Below, piece after piece: positions 1 to 9,900 of a stretch of 36,174 nt of DNA. The notes under the pieces were generated by a model. It had not been told where the DNA came from. It did not search any database and saw only the letters and a list, made by a program, of their open reading frames with translations. The translations under genes were made by a program, and so were the position numbers. This DNA is from Burkholderiaceae bacterium (lineage in GTDB: Bacteria; Pseudomonadota; Gammaproteobacteria; Burkholderiales; Burkholderiaceae_C), in assembly GCA_019746735.1 (NCBI GenBank), contig JAIERT010000312.1, forward strand, positions 1 to 36,174, written 5' to 3'. Numbering within the stretch: position 1 is the first letter of the stretch; every line of letters begins with the position of its first letter.

Positions 1-2023
1 CCAGGTCGTCGGCCGCGCCGATGCGGGTGTGGATGGCGTCGATGGGGCCGAGGCGGCAGGCACTGGCCGGCACATACGAGCCCATGGACGCCAGCAGCAC
101 GATGAGGGCCACCTGGCGCATGTACGTCGACTTACCGCCCATGTTCGGGCCGGTGATGATCTGCATGCGCTGCTTGAGCCCGAGGCGCGTGTCGTTGGCG
201 ATGAAGGCACCGGAACTGGTCTCGGCCAGGCGGGCCTGCACCACGGGGTGGCGGCCGGCCGTGATCTCGATGCAGGGCTCAGCCACGAACTGAGGGGCGC
301 ACCAGTCCAGCGTGAGCGAGCGCTCGGTCAGCGTGCACAGCACGTCCAGCGTGGCCAGCGCCTTGGCCGTGCGGGTGAGCGCAGGGATGTGGGGCTCGAG
401 CTGGTCCAGCAGCTGTTCGTAGAGCCATTTCTCCCGGGCCAGCGCGCGTTCCTGTGCGGAGAGCGCCTTGTCCTCGAAGGCCTTGAGCTCGGGGGTGATG
501 AAGCGCTCGGCGTTCTTGAGCGTCTGGCGGCGGCGGTAGTCCTCGGGCACGCGGTCCAGGTTGCTGGACGTGACCTCGATGTAGAAGCCGTGCACCTTGT
601 TGTACTGCACGCGCAGGTTGGCGATGCCGCTGCGCGCGCGCTCGCGGGTCTCGAGCTCGAGCAGGAAGCCGTCGCAGTTGGTCTGGATGGCGCGCAGCTC
701 GTCGAGCTCGGCGTCGAAACCGTGGTTGATCACGCCGCCGTCGCGCACCAGGGCCGCCGGCTCCGGCAGGATGGCGCGCGCCAGCAGTTCGGCGCAGCCC
801 GCGGGCGGGCGCAGCTGCCCGGCGATCTGGCCCAGCAGTCCCGTCTGGCTCTCCAGAACCGGCGAGAGTTGCTCTGTTTTTTGTAGCGTCTGCTGCAGGG
901 CCACGAGTTCGCGCGGGCGCACCTGGCGCAGGGCGATGCGCGCGGTGATGCGTTCCACATCGCTGCAGCCCTTGAGCTGTTCGCGCAGCTTTTGCCAGGG
1001 ACCGGCGCGCAAAGACGTGATGGCGTCGAGCCGGGCCTGGGCCGGGCCGCGGTCACGCGCCGGTTCCAGCAGCCAGCTCTTGAGCAGGCGGCTGCCCATG
1101 CCCGTCATGCAGGTGTCGAGCAGGGAGAAGAGGGTGGGGCTGTCCTCGCCGCGCAGGGTCTGCACGAGCTCGAGGTTGCGGCGCGTGGTCTGCGGCAGGT
1201 TGATGAGCTGGTCCTTGCGCTGCACGCGCAGGTTGTGCACATGGCTCAGCGCCCGGCCCTGGGTGTGTTCGGCATAGGCCAGCAGGGCGGCACCGGCCGC
1301 ATGGGCCTGGGGCAGCTCGGCCGCGCTCCAGGCGGCCAGGCTGGCGGCCTTGAGCAGCTCGAGCAGCTTGGCCTGGCCCAGGGCCGGGTCGAACTGCCAT
1401 TCGGGGCGCAGCGCCAGCGTGATGCCCGTGCTCAGCCGCAGCTCCTGCAGGCGCTGCTCGAAGACCGGTGTGCAGCCCGCGCTGTAGAGCAGCTCGCCGG
1501 GGGCGATGCGGGCTAGCCACTCGGGCAGCTCGTCCGGGCTGCATTCGGCCAGCTGCACCTCGCCCTGCGTGACGCTGAGCCAGGCCAGGCCCACAGTGTT
1601 GCGCGGGCCCTGGTGCACGGCGAGCAGCAGGGACTCGCTCTTTTCATTCAGCAGGGCGCTGTCGGTCAGCGTGCCCGGCGTGACCACGCGCACCACCTTG
1701 CGCTCTACCGGCCCCTTGGAGGTCGCCACATCGCCCACCTGTTCGCAGATGGCCACTGACTCGCCGAGCTTGATGAGCCGGGCGAGATAGGTCTCGACCG
1801 AGTGGAAGGGCACGCCGGCCATGACCACGGGCTGGCCGGCCGACTGGCCACGCTGGGTGAGCGTGATGTCGAGCAGGCGCGCGGCCTTCTCGGCGTCGGC
1901 AAAGAAGAGCTCGTAGAAATCGCCCATGCGATAGAACAGCAGGGTGTCGGGGTACCCGGCCTTGAGGGCCAGGTACTGCTGCATCATGGGGGTGTGGGGG
2001 GCGAGATCGACCGCAGAAGACAT
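1..2023 (-). CDS. mutS: DNA mismatch repair protein MutS (5' part; C-terminus runs off the left edge)
   Basis: Reverse complement from ATG at 2023 reads [59 protein letters not shown]...[31 protein letters not shown], characteristic of the MutS N-terminal domain. The left edge encodes the region before/around the Walker A ([21 protein letters not shown] visible in reverse complement at ~100-170). Absent from the ORF track because it is open at the edge. Confidence 0.97.
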   Translation of the reverse strand, partial: MSSAVDLAPHTPMMQQYLALKAGYPDTLLFYRMGDFYELFFADAEKAARLLDITLTQRGQSAGQPVVMAGVPFHSVETYLARLIKLGESVAICEQVGDVATSKGPVERKVVRVVTPGTLTDSALLNEKSESLLLAVHQGPRNTVGLAWLSVTQGEVQLAECSPDELPEWLARIAPGELLYSAGCTPVFEQRLQELRLSTGITLALRPEWQFDPALGQAKLLELLKAASLAAWSAAELPQAHAAGAALLAYAEHTQGRALSHVHNLRVQRKDQLINLPQTTRRNLELVQTLRGEDSPTLFSLLDTCMTGMGSRLLKSWLLEPARDRGPAQARLDAITSLRAGPWQKLREQLKGCSDVERITARIALRQVRPRELVALQQTLQKTEQLSPVLESQTGLLGQIAGQLRPPAGCAELLARAILPEPAALVRDGGVINHGFDAELDELRAIQTNCDGFLLELETRERARSGIANLRVQYNKVHGFYIEVTSSNLDRVPEDYRRRQTLKNAERFITPELKAFEDKALSAQERALAREKWLYEQLLDQLEPHIPALTRTAKALATLDVLCTLTERSLTLDWCAPQFVAEPCIEITAGRHPVVQARLAETSSGAFIANDTRLGLKQRMQIITGPNMGGKSTYMRQVALIVLLASMGSYVPASACRLGPIDAIHTRIGAADDL

Positions 2024-2035
2024 ATCGCGACGAGT

Positions 2036-2647
2036 CTAAGCCAAGGCGGAATCGCTCTGCGCGGCGTCACGCAGCGCACGCTCCAGCACCTGGGCCGGCT
2101 GCACGCCGGGCAGCCAGTGCCGCCCGATGCGGAAGGCGGGCACCGCGCTCACGCCCTGGGCACGGGCCAAGGCCAGCGCCTGCGCGTGCGCCTCGCGGTA
2201 ACGGCCGTCGTGCAGGGCGGCTTCGAAATCCACCGCATCCAGGCCGGCCTGTCGGGCGATCTGCGTCAGCACGTCGACGCGCCCGATGTCCTGGTCGTGC
2301 TGGAAGAAGGCCCGCAGCACGCGGTCGTTGTAGTCGTGGCCGCGGCCGTGGGCGCGGGCGAACTGGTAGCCCTGCCAGGCCAGCGCCGTGTAGGGCTGCG
2401 GTGAGACGGTGGGCAGCTTGAGGGCCACCCCGAAGCGCGCCGCCACAGGGTAGACCGACTGCGGCCAGACCGTCTGCAGGTAGCTGTCTTCGGGACGCAG
2501 CGTGGGGGTGGGATGCGGGCGCAACTCAAAGGGCATCCATTCGATGTCCACCGGCCCGCCGAAAGCCTGCACGGCCTCCAGCAAAGGCTGCTCGGCAATC
2601 ATGCAGAACGGGCATACAAAATCAGACCAGACCTGGACCTTGACCAC
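2036..2647 (-). CDS. DsbA family (FrnE-like) thiol-disulfide oxidoreductase
   Basis: Translation (M)VKVQVWSDFVCPFCMIAEQPLLEAVQAF...AHAQALALARAQGVSAVPAFRIGRHWLPGVQPAQVLERAL. CxxC (CPFC) near the N-terminus plus the 'GV.AVP.F' cis-Pro region fit FrnE/DsbA. GTG start at 2647 chosen over the 2698 ORF start because AGGAG lies just upstream of it. Confidence 0.85.
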   Translation of the reverse strand: MVKVQVWSDFVCPFCMIAEQPLLEAVQAFGGPVDIEWMPFELRPHPTPTLRPEDSYLQTVWPQSVYPVAARFGVALKLPTVSPQPYTALAWQGYQFARAHGRGHDYNDRVLRAFFQHDQDIGRVDVLTQIARQAGLDAVDFEAALHDGRYREAHAQALALARAQGVSAVPAFRIGRHWLPGVQPAQVLERALRDAAQSDSALA

Positions 2648-2812
2648 CTTGAGAACTCCTGGGGAATGAAAGGGTGCGCAGCCCGGCTCCCTCTTCAAGG
2701 GGCGGGGCGTGTGCCGAGGCGCCGAGATTAGCGCATCGGGCGTGTCTTCCGAGGCCGCGGATCGCCAGCACTGGTCCCTACCCGTGGGCCAGGCCCCGCG
2801 CGGGGCGCCGGC

Positions 2813-3622
2813 TCAGGCCGGCAGTGTGCGCACCCCCAGGTAGATGCTGAGGAAGTCCTGCCCGCGGCGGTCGATGCCGGCGGCCACATGGCCCAGGGGT
2901 AGCGCGGCGTGCTCCTGCAGCAGCGTGTCCAGCGCAGCCGCAGGCACGCCGAGGTCCTGTCCGAGCTGGCGCAGCAAGCCCGTGGCGTCCGCCAGCCGCA
3001 GCGCGGTCTGGTAGAGATTGATGTCGCAGGAGTGGCGTGCGCTGCCGGCCTCGTGCGCTTCCAGGTAGAGCATGGGCGCGCGCGGCGCGCGCATGCTGCC
3101 GCGCTGCACCAGCGCATTGGCTGTGCTCAGGGCCAGGCTGGTTCGTCCCGGCGGATGCAGGGCCTGGATGCGCTGGACGATCGCGTAGGCGGCCCACTGG
3201 GGATGGAGGTGGTACTCGGCCTGGGCATAGGCCGCGGAACCTGCCTGCCACTTGATGCCGTAGTGCAGCAGCACCGGGTCCGGGCCCAGCGTGCCGGCCC
3301 GCATGCGGGCGCGGATCGGGTCCCAGAATTCCAGATAGGCCTTGTAGAGCACCTGGCCCTCGCCGGCCTCGACGCTCAGGCCCAGCGTGTTGGCGGCGGC
3401 GGCGCGTTGAAGCAGTGCGTCAGCCGCGGCTTGGGGCAGCCCCCACTGCTGCACCAGCCAGTCGATGAAGCGCGCCGCGGGGAAGTCGCGTGTCTGCCAG
3501 CCCAGCAGCAAGCGGTCGTCCAGCAGCTGTCCGGGCAGCAGCTTGAAAGAGACCTCCTGACCACAAGGCAGGTCGAGGGCCTGGGCCGCTTCAAGCAGTT
3601 GGTCTGAGGCCGTGCGAGGCAT
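2813..3622 (-). CDS. Uncharacterised protein, ~269 aa
   Basis: Long ORF with protein-like composition, ATG start at 3622 next to an AT-rich intergenic region. No family recognised with confidence. Confidence 0.7.
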   Translation of the reverse strand: MPRTASDQLLEAAQALDLPCGQEVSFKLLPGQLLDDRLLLGWQTRDFPAARFIDWLVQQWGLPQAAADALLQRAAAANTLGLSVEAGEGQVLYKAYLEFWDPIRARMRAGTLGPDPVLLHYGIKWQAGSAAYAQAEYHLHPQWAAYAIVQRIQALHPPGRTSLALSTANALVQRGSMRAPRAPMLYLEAHEAGSARHSCDINLYQTALRLADATGLLRQLGQDLGVPAAALDTLLQEHAALPLGHVAAGIDRRGQDFLSIYLGVRTLPA

Positions 3623-3779
3623 GCGTAACTTTCACACTTTTTAACAATTGGCAAAGCATTTACACATTTGGTTACATATACCGGGCGCGATGCGTACACG
3701 GAACTATGTCGATATGAACAGACGTTCTTACCGTTCGTCAGTTGCTCCGAGATCGCCTCGTGCGCGCTGTTGCAAACCC

Positions 3780-3808
3780 TTGTGCTGTCACATGCTTGTT
3801 CAAATAAT
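3780..3808 (+). promoter_or_regulatory. Candidate sigma70-like promoter for the giant adhesin operon
   Basis: TTGTGC (3780-3785), 17-nt spacer, AATAAT (3803-3808), inside the relatively AT-rich intergenic region; about 100 nt upstream of the ATG. Confidence 0.35.
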
Positions 3809-3846
3809 CGCGCGAAGTTGGGGGTAACAGTTCGTATCTCTTGTTT

Positions 3847-3871
3847 CTGCCGGATCGTTTCCGATCGGCAG
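3847..3871 (+). promoter_or_regulatory. 5'-UTR hairpin upstream of the giant gene
   Basis: CTGCCGGATCG-TTTC-CGATCGGCAG: 10-bp stem with one bulged G and a 4-nt loop, ~25 nt upstream of the Shine-Dalgarno. Confidence 0.45.
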
Positions 3872-3895
3872 GGGGAACGTACTGCAATGCCCTCG

Positions 3896-3902
3896 AAGGA
3901 GG
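3896..3902 (+). promoter_or_regulatory. Strong Shine-Dalgarno for ATG 3907
   Basis: AAGGAGGagccATG; near-perfect anti-16S complement. Supports the 3907 start rather than the ORF-track start at 3841. Confidence 0.8.
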
Positions 3903-3906
3903 AGCC

Positions 3907-6900
3907 ATGTTGCAGTCCCTGCGCGCGCTTTCCCGTCTGGTGCCGACGCGGCTTACGCGTATGTTGCACCAGGCCTTTGGTCGGTCGACACCGGCTCCGG
4001 GCCTGACAGCCCACAAACCCCGTCACGCACGGCGCGCGCCTCACAAACGCGCGCCGTTTTCCATGGAGGCCGTGGAGCCGCGCCTGCTGCTCTCGGCCGA
4101 CATCAGCTATGCCATCGCACCGGGCAGCAACAGCTATGTGATGAACGCCTATGACAACGGCGGCGGCGACATCCGGATCCGGCTGCAGACCTCTAACCTC
4201 GCGTCCACCCTGGGCTATGCCAGCGTCGCCGGTTCAGGCAATGTCTTCAACCTCTTTGCCTCCACCGGCGGGGGCGGCGATGCCGATGCGCTGGCGCAGG
4301 CCCTGCAGAGCGACAGCATCACGCTGGACCTCGAGAGCTTCGAGCAGTTCCTCAACCCCCTGCTGGACGACAGCGACACGCTGACGATCAATTTCACGGG
4401 CGGCTACCAGGACCTGTTCGGCGACAACTTCATCCTGGACGGCATCGCCGATCTGGACTTCGGTCTGGCCATCTGCACCGATGCCGACATCAGCGTGCCG
4501 GGCTCGGTGAACCTGCAGGCCGAGAACATTGCGCTCGAGATCGAGCGCGTGGGGCGCGGCCTGCCCGTGTCGGACGATCTGCTGGCCATGCTGCCTGCTG
4601 CGGCGGCCGAATGGATGGCGCAGGACTTCCTGGCCATCTCCAGTGCCAACCTCGACGTGTCGGGCGTGCTGACCGCGGCGCAGAACGTGACGCTCACCGC
4701 CGTCAACGACATCGTGCTCAGCAACGACAGCCTGGGCCTGGGCCCGCTGCAGCTGGCGGTGATCGGCGCTGTGGCCTCGGCCGAGATCGACATCGGCAGC
4801 GGCGCCGACATCACGGCCGGCGCCGCCATGACGGCCACGGCGCGTTCGCATGTGCAGGCCGTGGCCTCGCTCGCGGGCCTGGCCAGCAAGGACAACACGG
4901 ACACCGATGCGGCCGTCGCGGCCGTGCTGGTCATCAACGATGCGGCGGTGCGCGTGGGCGGCACGGCCCAGCTCGACGTCACCGGTGCGCTGCAGCTCGT
5001 GGCCGACAACCGCACGGTCGGTGTCGCCATGGCCGATGGCGGCCAGAGCGCCGGTGCCACGTTGGGCCTGGCCCTCGTCACGGGCAGCACCGAAGCCTCG
5101 ATCCGCGGCAACGCCAGCGTGCAGGCCGGCAGCCTGCGGGTGGCCGCGCTGACCGAGAACACCATGAGCGCCGTGGCCAAGGCCTCCGAAGGCGGCGCCA
5201 CCGACGGTGGCAGCACGGGCGACACGCCCAACAACCAGTCGCAGCAGGCCCTCCAGGACCACGAGGCCTCCACCTCCGACGGCGATCTGACCCTGGGCGG
5301 CGCGGTGGCCGTGGGCGTGCTGGAGAACAGCACCGAGGCCATTGTCGACAGCGCGGCGGCCGTGATCAGCGCCGGCCTGCTGGACATCGAGGCGCGCAAC
5401 ATCGGCCTGGCCCAGACCGTGGCCGACGGCAGTGCGACGGTCATCGGCGACAGCAATGCCACGGCCGTGGGCATTGCCGCCTCGGTCGGCGTCGGCGTGG
5501 TCCACACCAACGCCTGGGTGGGCGGGGCGGGCGCCACGGCGGGCGCGCTCAATGTGCATGCGCTGGCGGGCCAGCGCGGCCTGAACTTCGCTGCCGCCGA
5601 TGTGGACGACGGCGCCAGCGACGAGAAAATCGAGATCTACCGCGGCGGCCATGGTCTGAAAACCGGCGATGCCGTCAAGTACGAGCAGGGCAGCGCCGGC
5701 GCCTTGCTGGGCGGCCTCAACGAAAGCGACACCTACTACGTGAAGGTGCTGGACGACGGCCGCATCACCCTGCACAACAGCGCCGAGGATGCCGAGAGCG
5801 GCAGCAACGCCATCGACCTCACGGCGGCCGGTGGTGAGGGCCACCGCCTGGTGGCGCAGGACAAGACCAGCCGCTACACGGTCTCCGCCGTTTCGGGGGC
5901 CAGCGGCGGCGACACCGGTGTGGCCGGCGCCCTGGCCTTGGGCGTGGTCGTGACCGGCTCCTCCGCGGAACTTCGGGCGAACACCCTGGTGACGGTGACC
6001 GGCGGCGCCGTGAGCTTCAAGGCCGAGAACTTCATCGAGAGCAGCGTCAAGGCCTCGGGCAAGCAGGAGGCGGAAAGTGCCACCACGGGCGTGGGCGCGG
6101 CCTTCGCGCTCAACGTGGCCATCACCGATACCGATGCGCTGATCGGCAGCAACGCCAACCTCAGCGGGGCCGGCGCGCTGGAGCTCAGTGCGGCCAGCCA
6201 CAGCAAGGTGGACACGCGCGTGGAAGGCGGCGCGGCCGGCGACACGGCCGTCACGCCGGTGATCGGCATCACCGTGGCCAGCAACGAGACCCTGGCCGGC
6301 CTGGGCACGAACAGCGGTGCGGACACGGACCTCGGTGGCGCGGTCACCGTCAGCGCGGCACACGCCGGCTCGGCCAGCACCGAGGTGGAAGGCGACACGA
6401 CCTCGGGCAAGACCGGCGTGGGCATCTCGCTGGGCCTGACCATCGCCACCGATGTGGTCAGCGCCACGACGGCGCGCGACCTGATCGCCGGTGGTGCCGT
6501 GGCCTTCACGGCGCGCTCCACGGGCGCGGCCAGCACCAAGGCCAAGGCCAGCGTGGCCGGCGGTGCCCAGGCCGATGAGGACCCGGATGCGGCCGAGTCG
6601 GAAGGCGGCGTCAACAAGAAGAAGGATGACAACCGCAACTTTGCCGACCAGCGCGCCAGCAGCAAGGGCGGCAGTGGCAAGACCGGGACGACCGACAGCG
6701 CCGACGCCGGCGCGTCCGACGAGAACGGCCAGAGCCAGAAGGTGCAGGTGGCCGGTGCGGCCGCCATCACCGTGGCCGAGTCCACGAGCACGGCCGCCAT
6801 CCTCGATGGCTACGACCTCGATGCCGGCAGCGCCACCGTGAGCGTGCGCGCCGAGAACAACACCGACGCCCAGGCCGTGGCCGACGCCAGCACCGTGGGC

Positions 6901-9900
6901 CCCATGGTCAAGTTCAATCCCGCCGACGAGGGCGTGGTGGACTACGACAACGAGACCATCCTGGTCGGCAGCGCCAGCGGCCTGGCCACCGGTGATGCCG
7001 TGACCTACGCGCCCGCCGATGGCGGCAACCCCGTGGGCGGCCTCGAAGACGGCGAGACCTATTACGTGCGCCTGGTCGGTGACGACAAGGTGGCCTTCTA
7101 CGACACGAAGGAACATGCCGAGGCTGGCGGCAGCGAAGGCCGCGTGGACCTGACCCTGGCCGAGGAGGAAGACGAGCAGCCCACGGGCGAGGGCCACAAG
7201 CTCAATGTGGGCCCGGGCGAGGGCACGGGCGTGGGCATTGCGGTGGCGGTCAACGTGGGTGTGGTCGACAACCTGGCCCGCGTGGGCAATGGCCACATCA
7301 CGAGCGGCGGCCTGACGGTCGAGGCCGTGATGGCCGAGGTCGACGGCGACAGCACCCACACCTTCCTGGCCGAGGCCACCTCGGGTGCCAGCGCCGGTGA
7401 CACCGGCGTGGCCGGTGCGCTGGCTGTCAATGTGGGCCTGAGCAAGGCGCGCGCCCTGGTGGCCGATGGCGCCGAGCTCACGGTGGATGGCGATGTGACC
7501 CTGCGGGCCGCGAACCAGGTGTCCAACACCGCCAAGTCCGGCGCCAAGGCCGAGAGCCTGGGCAGCATCGGTGTCGGTGCCTCGATTGCCGTCAACGTGG
7601 GCGAGACCGACACCCAGGCCCTGCTGGGCCAGCTGGTGGCGGCCCATCAGCTCACCAACCTCACGCTGGAGGCCATGTCCTCCAACGCCATGCGGACCAC
7701 GGGCACAGGCGGCGCCAAGGGCGACACAGCGGTCACGCCCGTGATCGTGGTGGCCGTGGGCGACAACGACACGCTGGCCGCCATCGGCACGGGCGGCACG
7801 CTCGCCGCCGACGGGGACATCACCGTCAGCGCCAGCCACGAGGGCCGCTCGCAGGCCGAGGCGGAGGGCGACACCGAATCGGGCGACACGGGCGTGGGCA
7901 TCTCGCTGGCCATCAATGTGCTGACCGACAGCGCCGTGGCCACCACGGGGCGCGACCTCACCGCCGGCGGTGCCGTGGCCTTCACGGCCCAGACCGCCTC
8001 CGCCAGCCGCGCCAAGGCCAAGGCCAGCGTGGCCGGTGCGGCCGACGAGGAAGCCAATGATCCGGACGGCGACCCGGAGAGCGGCGAGGACGGCAAGAAC
8101 GTCGACCAGAAGGTGGCGGGCCAGACCAGCTCGGCCAACCAGCGGTCCACGGGGGCGGGCGGCAAGGGCAGCGGCGACACCAGCAATGCCAGCGCCGAGG
8201 CCACGGGGGGCAGCGGCAGCGGCGACAGCGGCTCGGGCACCAAGATCAGCGTGGCCGGCGCGGTGGCGGTCAATGTGGTGCACAGCACCTCGAACGCCTC
8301 CATCGGCGCAGGCATCGACATCACGGCGGGCACCAGCAGCGCCGATGGTACGGTGAGCCTGCTGGCCGAGAACAACACCGACGCCGAGGCTACGGCCGAC
8401 GGCAGTGCGACGGTGGGCGAGGGCGGCACCTCGGTGGGTGCAGCCGTCGCGGTCAATGTGGCCACCGTCGTCAACCGTGCCAATGTGGACGGCACGGCCA
8501 GCGTCACCGCCGACGGCTTCAGCGCGCGCGCCATCGCGCAGACGCGCGAGACGGCCGTCGAGCCTGAATCCAACCCCGTGGTGGACACGGACGAAGACAC
8601 GATCTTCATCGGCAACGGCCACGGCCTGTCCACGGGCGACAAGGTGACCTACCAGCGCCCGGACGGCGCCGATGCCGACGACGAGATCGGCGGCCTGGAC
8701 GACGGCACCGACTACTACATCATCGTGGGCGAGGGCGGCCGCATCCAGCTGGCCGAGACCGAGGAGAAGGCCCGCGACGGCGAGGCCATCGACCTGGAAA
8801 GCGCGGGCGCCGGCACCGGGCACAAGCTGGAGCCCGATTTCCTGAAGTTCGCCGACGACATCGTCTTCAATCCAGCCGGCAACGTCGTCACGCTCAAGCC
8901 GGCCGAAGGCCACCACCTGCAGACCGGCGATGCCGTGCGCTACGGCAGTGCCGTTGGCGGCGCCGACAATGTGGGCGGCCTGACCGACGACAACACCTAC
9001 TACGTCATCCTGCTGAGCGACGGCAGCATCCAGTTGGCCGCCAGCCGCGAGGACGCGCTCAAGGGCCAGGCGCTGGCGCTGTCCAGCGCGGGCACGGGCG
9101 ATGCGCACGTGCTGCGTGATGCCACCCATGCCTTCTCGGCCCAGGCCCGTTCCGGTGCCAGCGGCGGCAAGACCGGCGTGGCCGGTTCGGTGGCCATCCA
9201 GGTGGCCAACCTCGACGCCGAGGCACGCGTGTTCAGCGGTGCCCAAGTGCGGCTCACGGGCAACCAGGACGTGACCCTGGCCGCGGCCAGCGCCACTTCT
9301 TCCCACGTGAAGGCCTACCCCAACGGCCCGGCCGGCGGAACCTCGCTGGGCGTGGGTGCATCCTTTGCTCTCAACATCGTCGAGAGCGATGTGCTGGCCG
9401 AGGTGCAGGACGGGGCCACGCTGGAAAACACCAGCGGCACCTCCGGCGCCGTGTCGGTCACGGCCGACTCGGCCCACACCCTGACCACCTCGGCGCTGGC
9501 CGGTGCCAATGCCAGCGAAGGTGACGCCATCAGCGGCGCCGTGGCCATCGCCGTGAGCGACCACGACGTGGCGGCCCGCCTGGGTGACGGCACCGACCTG
9601 CAGGCCAGCGGCGCGCTGACCGTCACGGCCCACCACAGCAATCTGCTGGAGACACGGGCCGACGGCGAGGCCGGCGGCAAGGGCGTGGGCATCGGCGTGG
9701 CCATCGCCGTGGCCGTGGCCGTGGACACGGCCGAGGCCAGCGTGGACGGCAGCATCATCGTGGGCGGTGACGCCACGGTGGAGGCCAGCGCCATCGTCAA
9801 GAGCCTCAACGAGACCAAGGCCAGCGCCAAGGGTGCCGAGGGCGGAGACGAAGAGAACGAACAGAAGAGCGCCGACGACCAGAGCGCCGAGAAGACCGAG

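Noticed and set aside
29-886. 285-aa and neighbouring plus-strand ORFs at 21..2404
   Set aside because: They overlap the clear minus-strand mutS and dsbA-like coding sequences and have Arg/Gly/Ala low-complexity translations.
2793-2806. 14-bp perfect palindrome GCCCCGCGCGGGGC as a terminator
   Set aside because: No loop and no T-tract on either strand; can arise by chance in GC-rich DNA.
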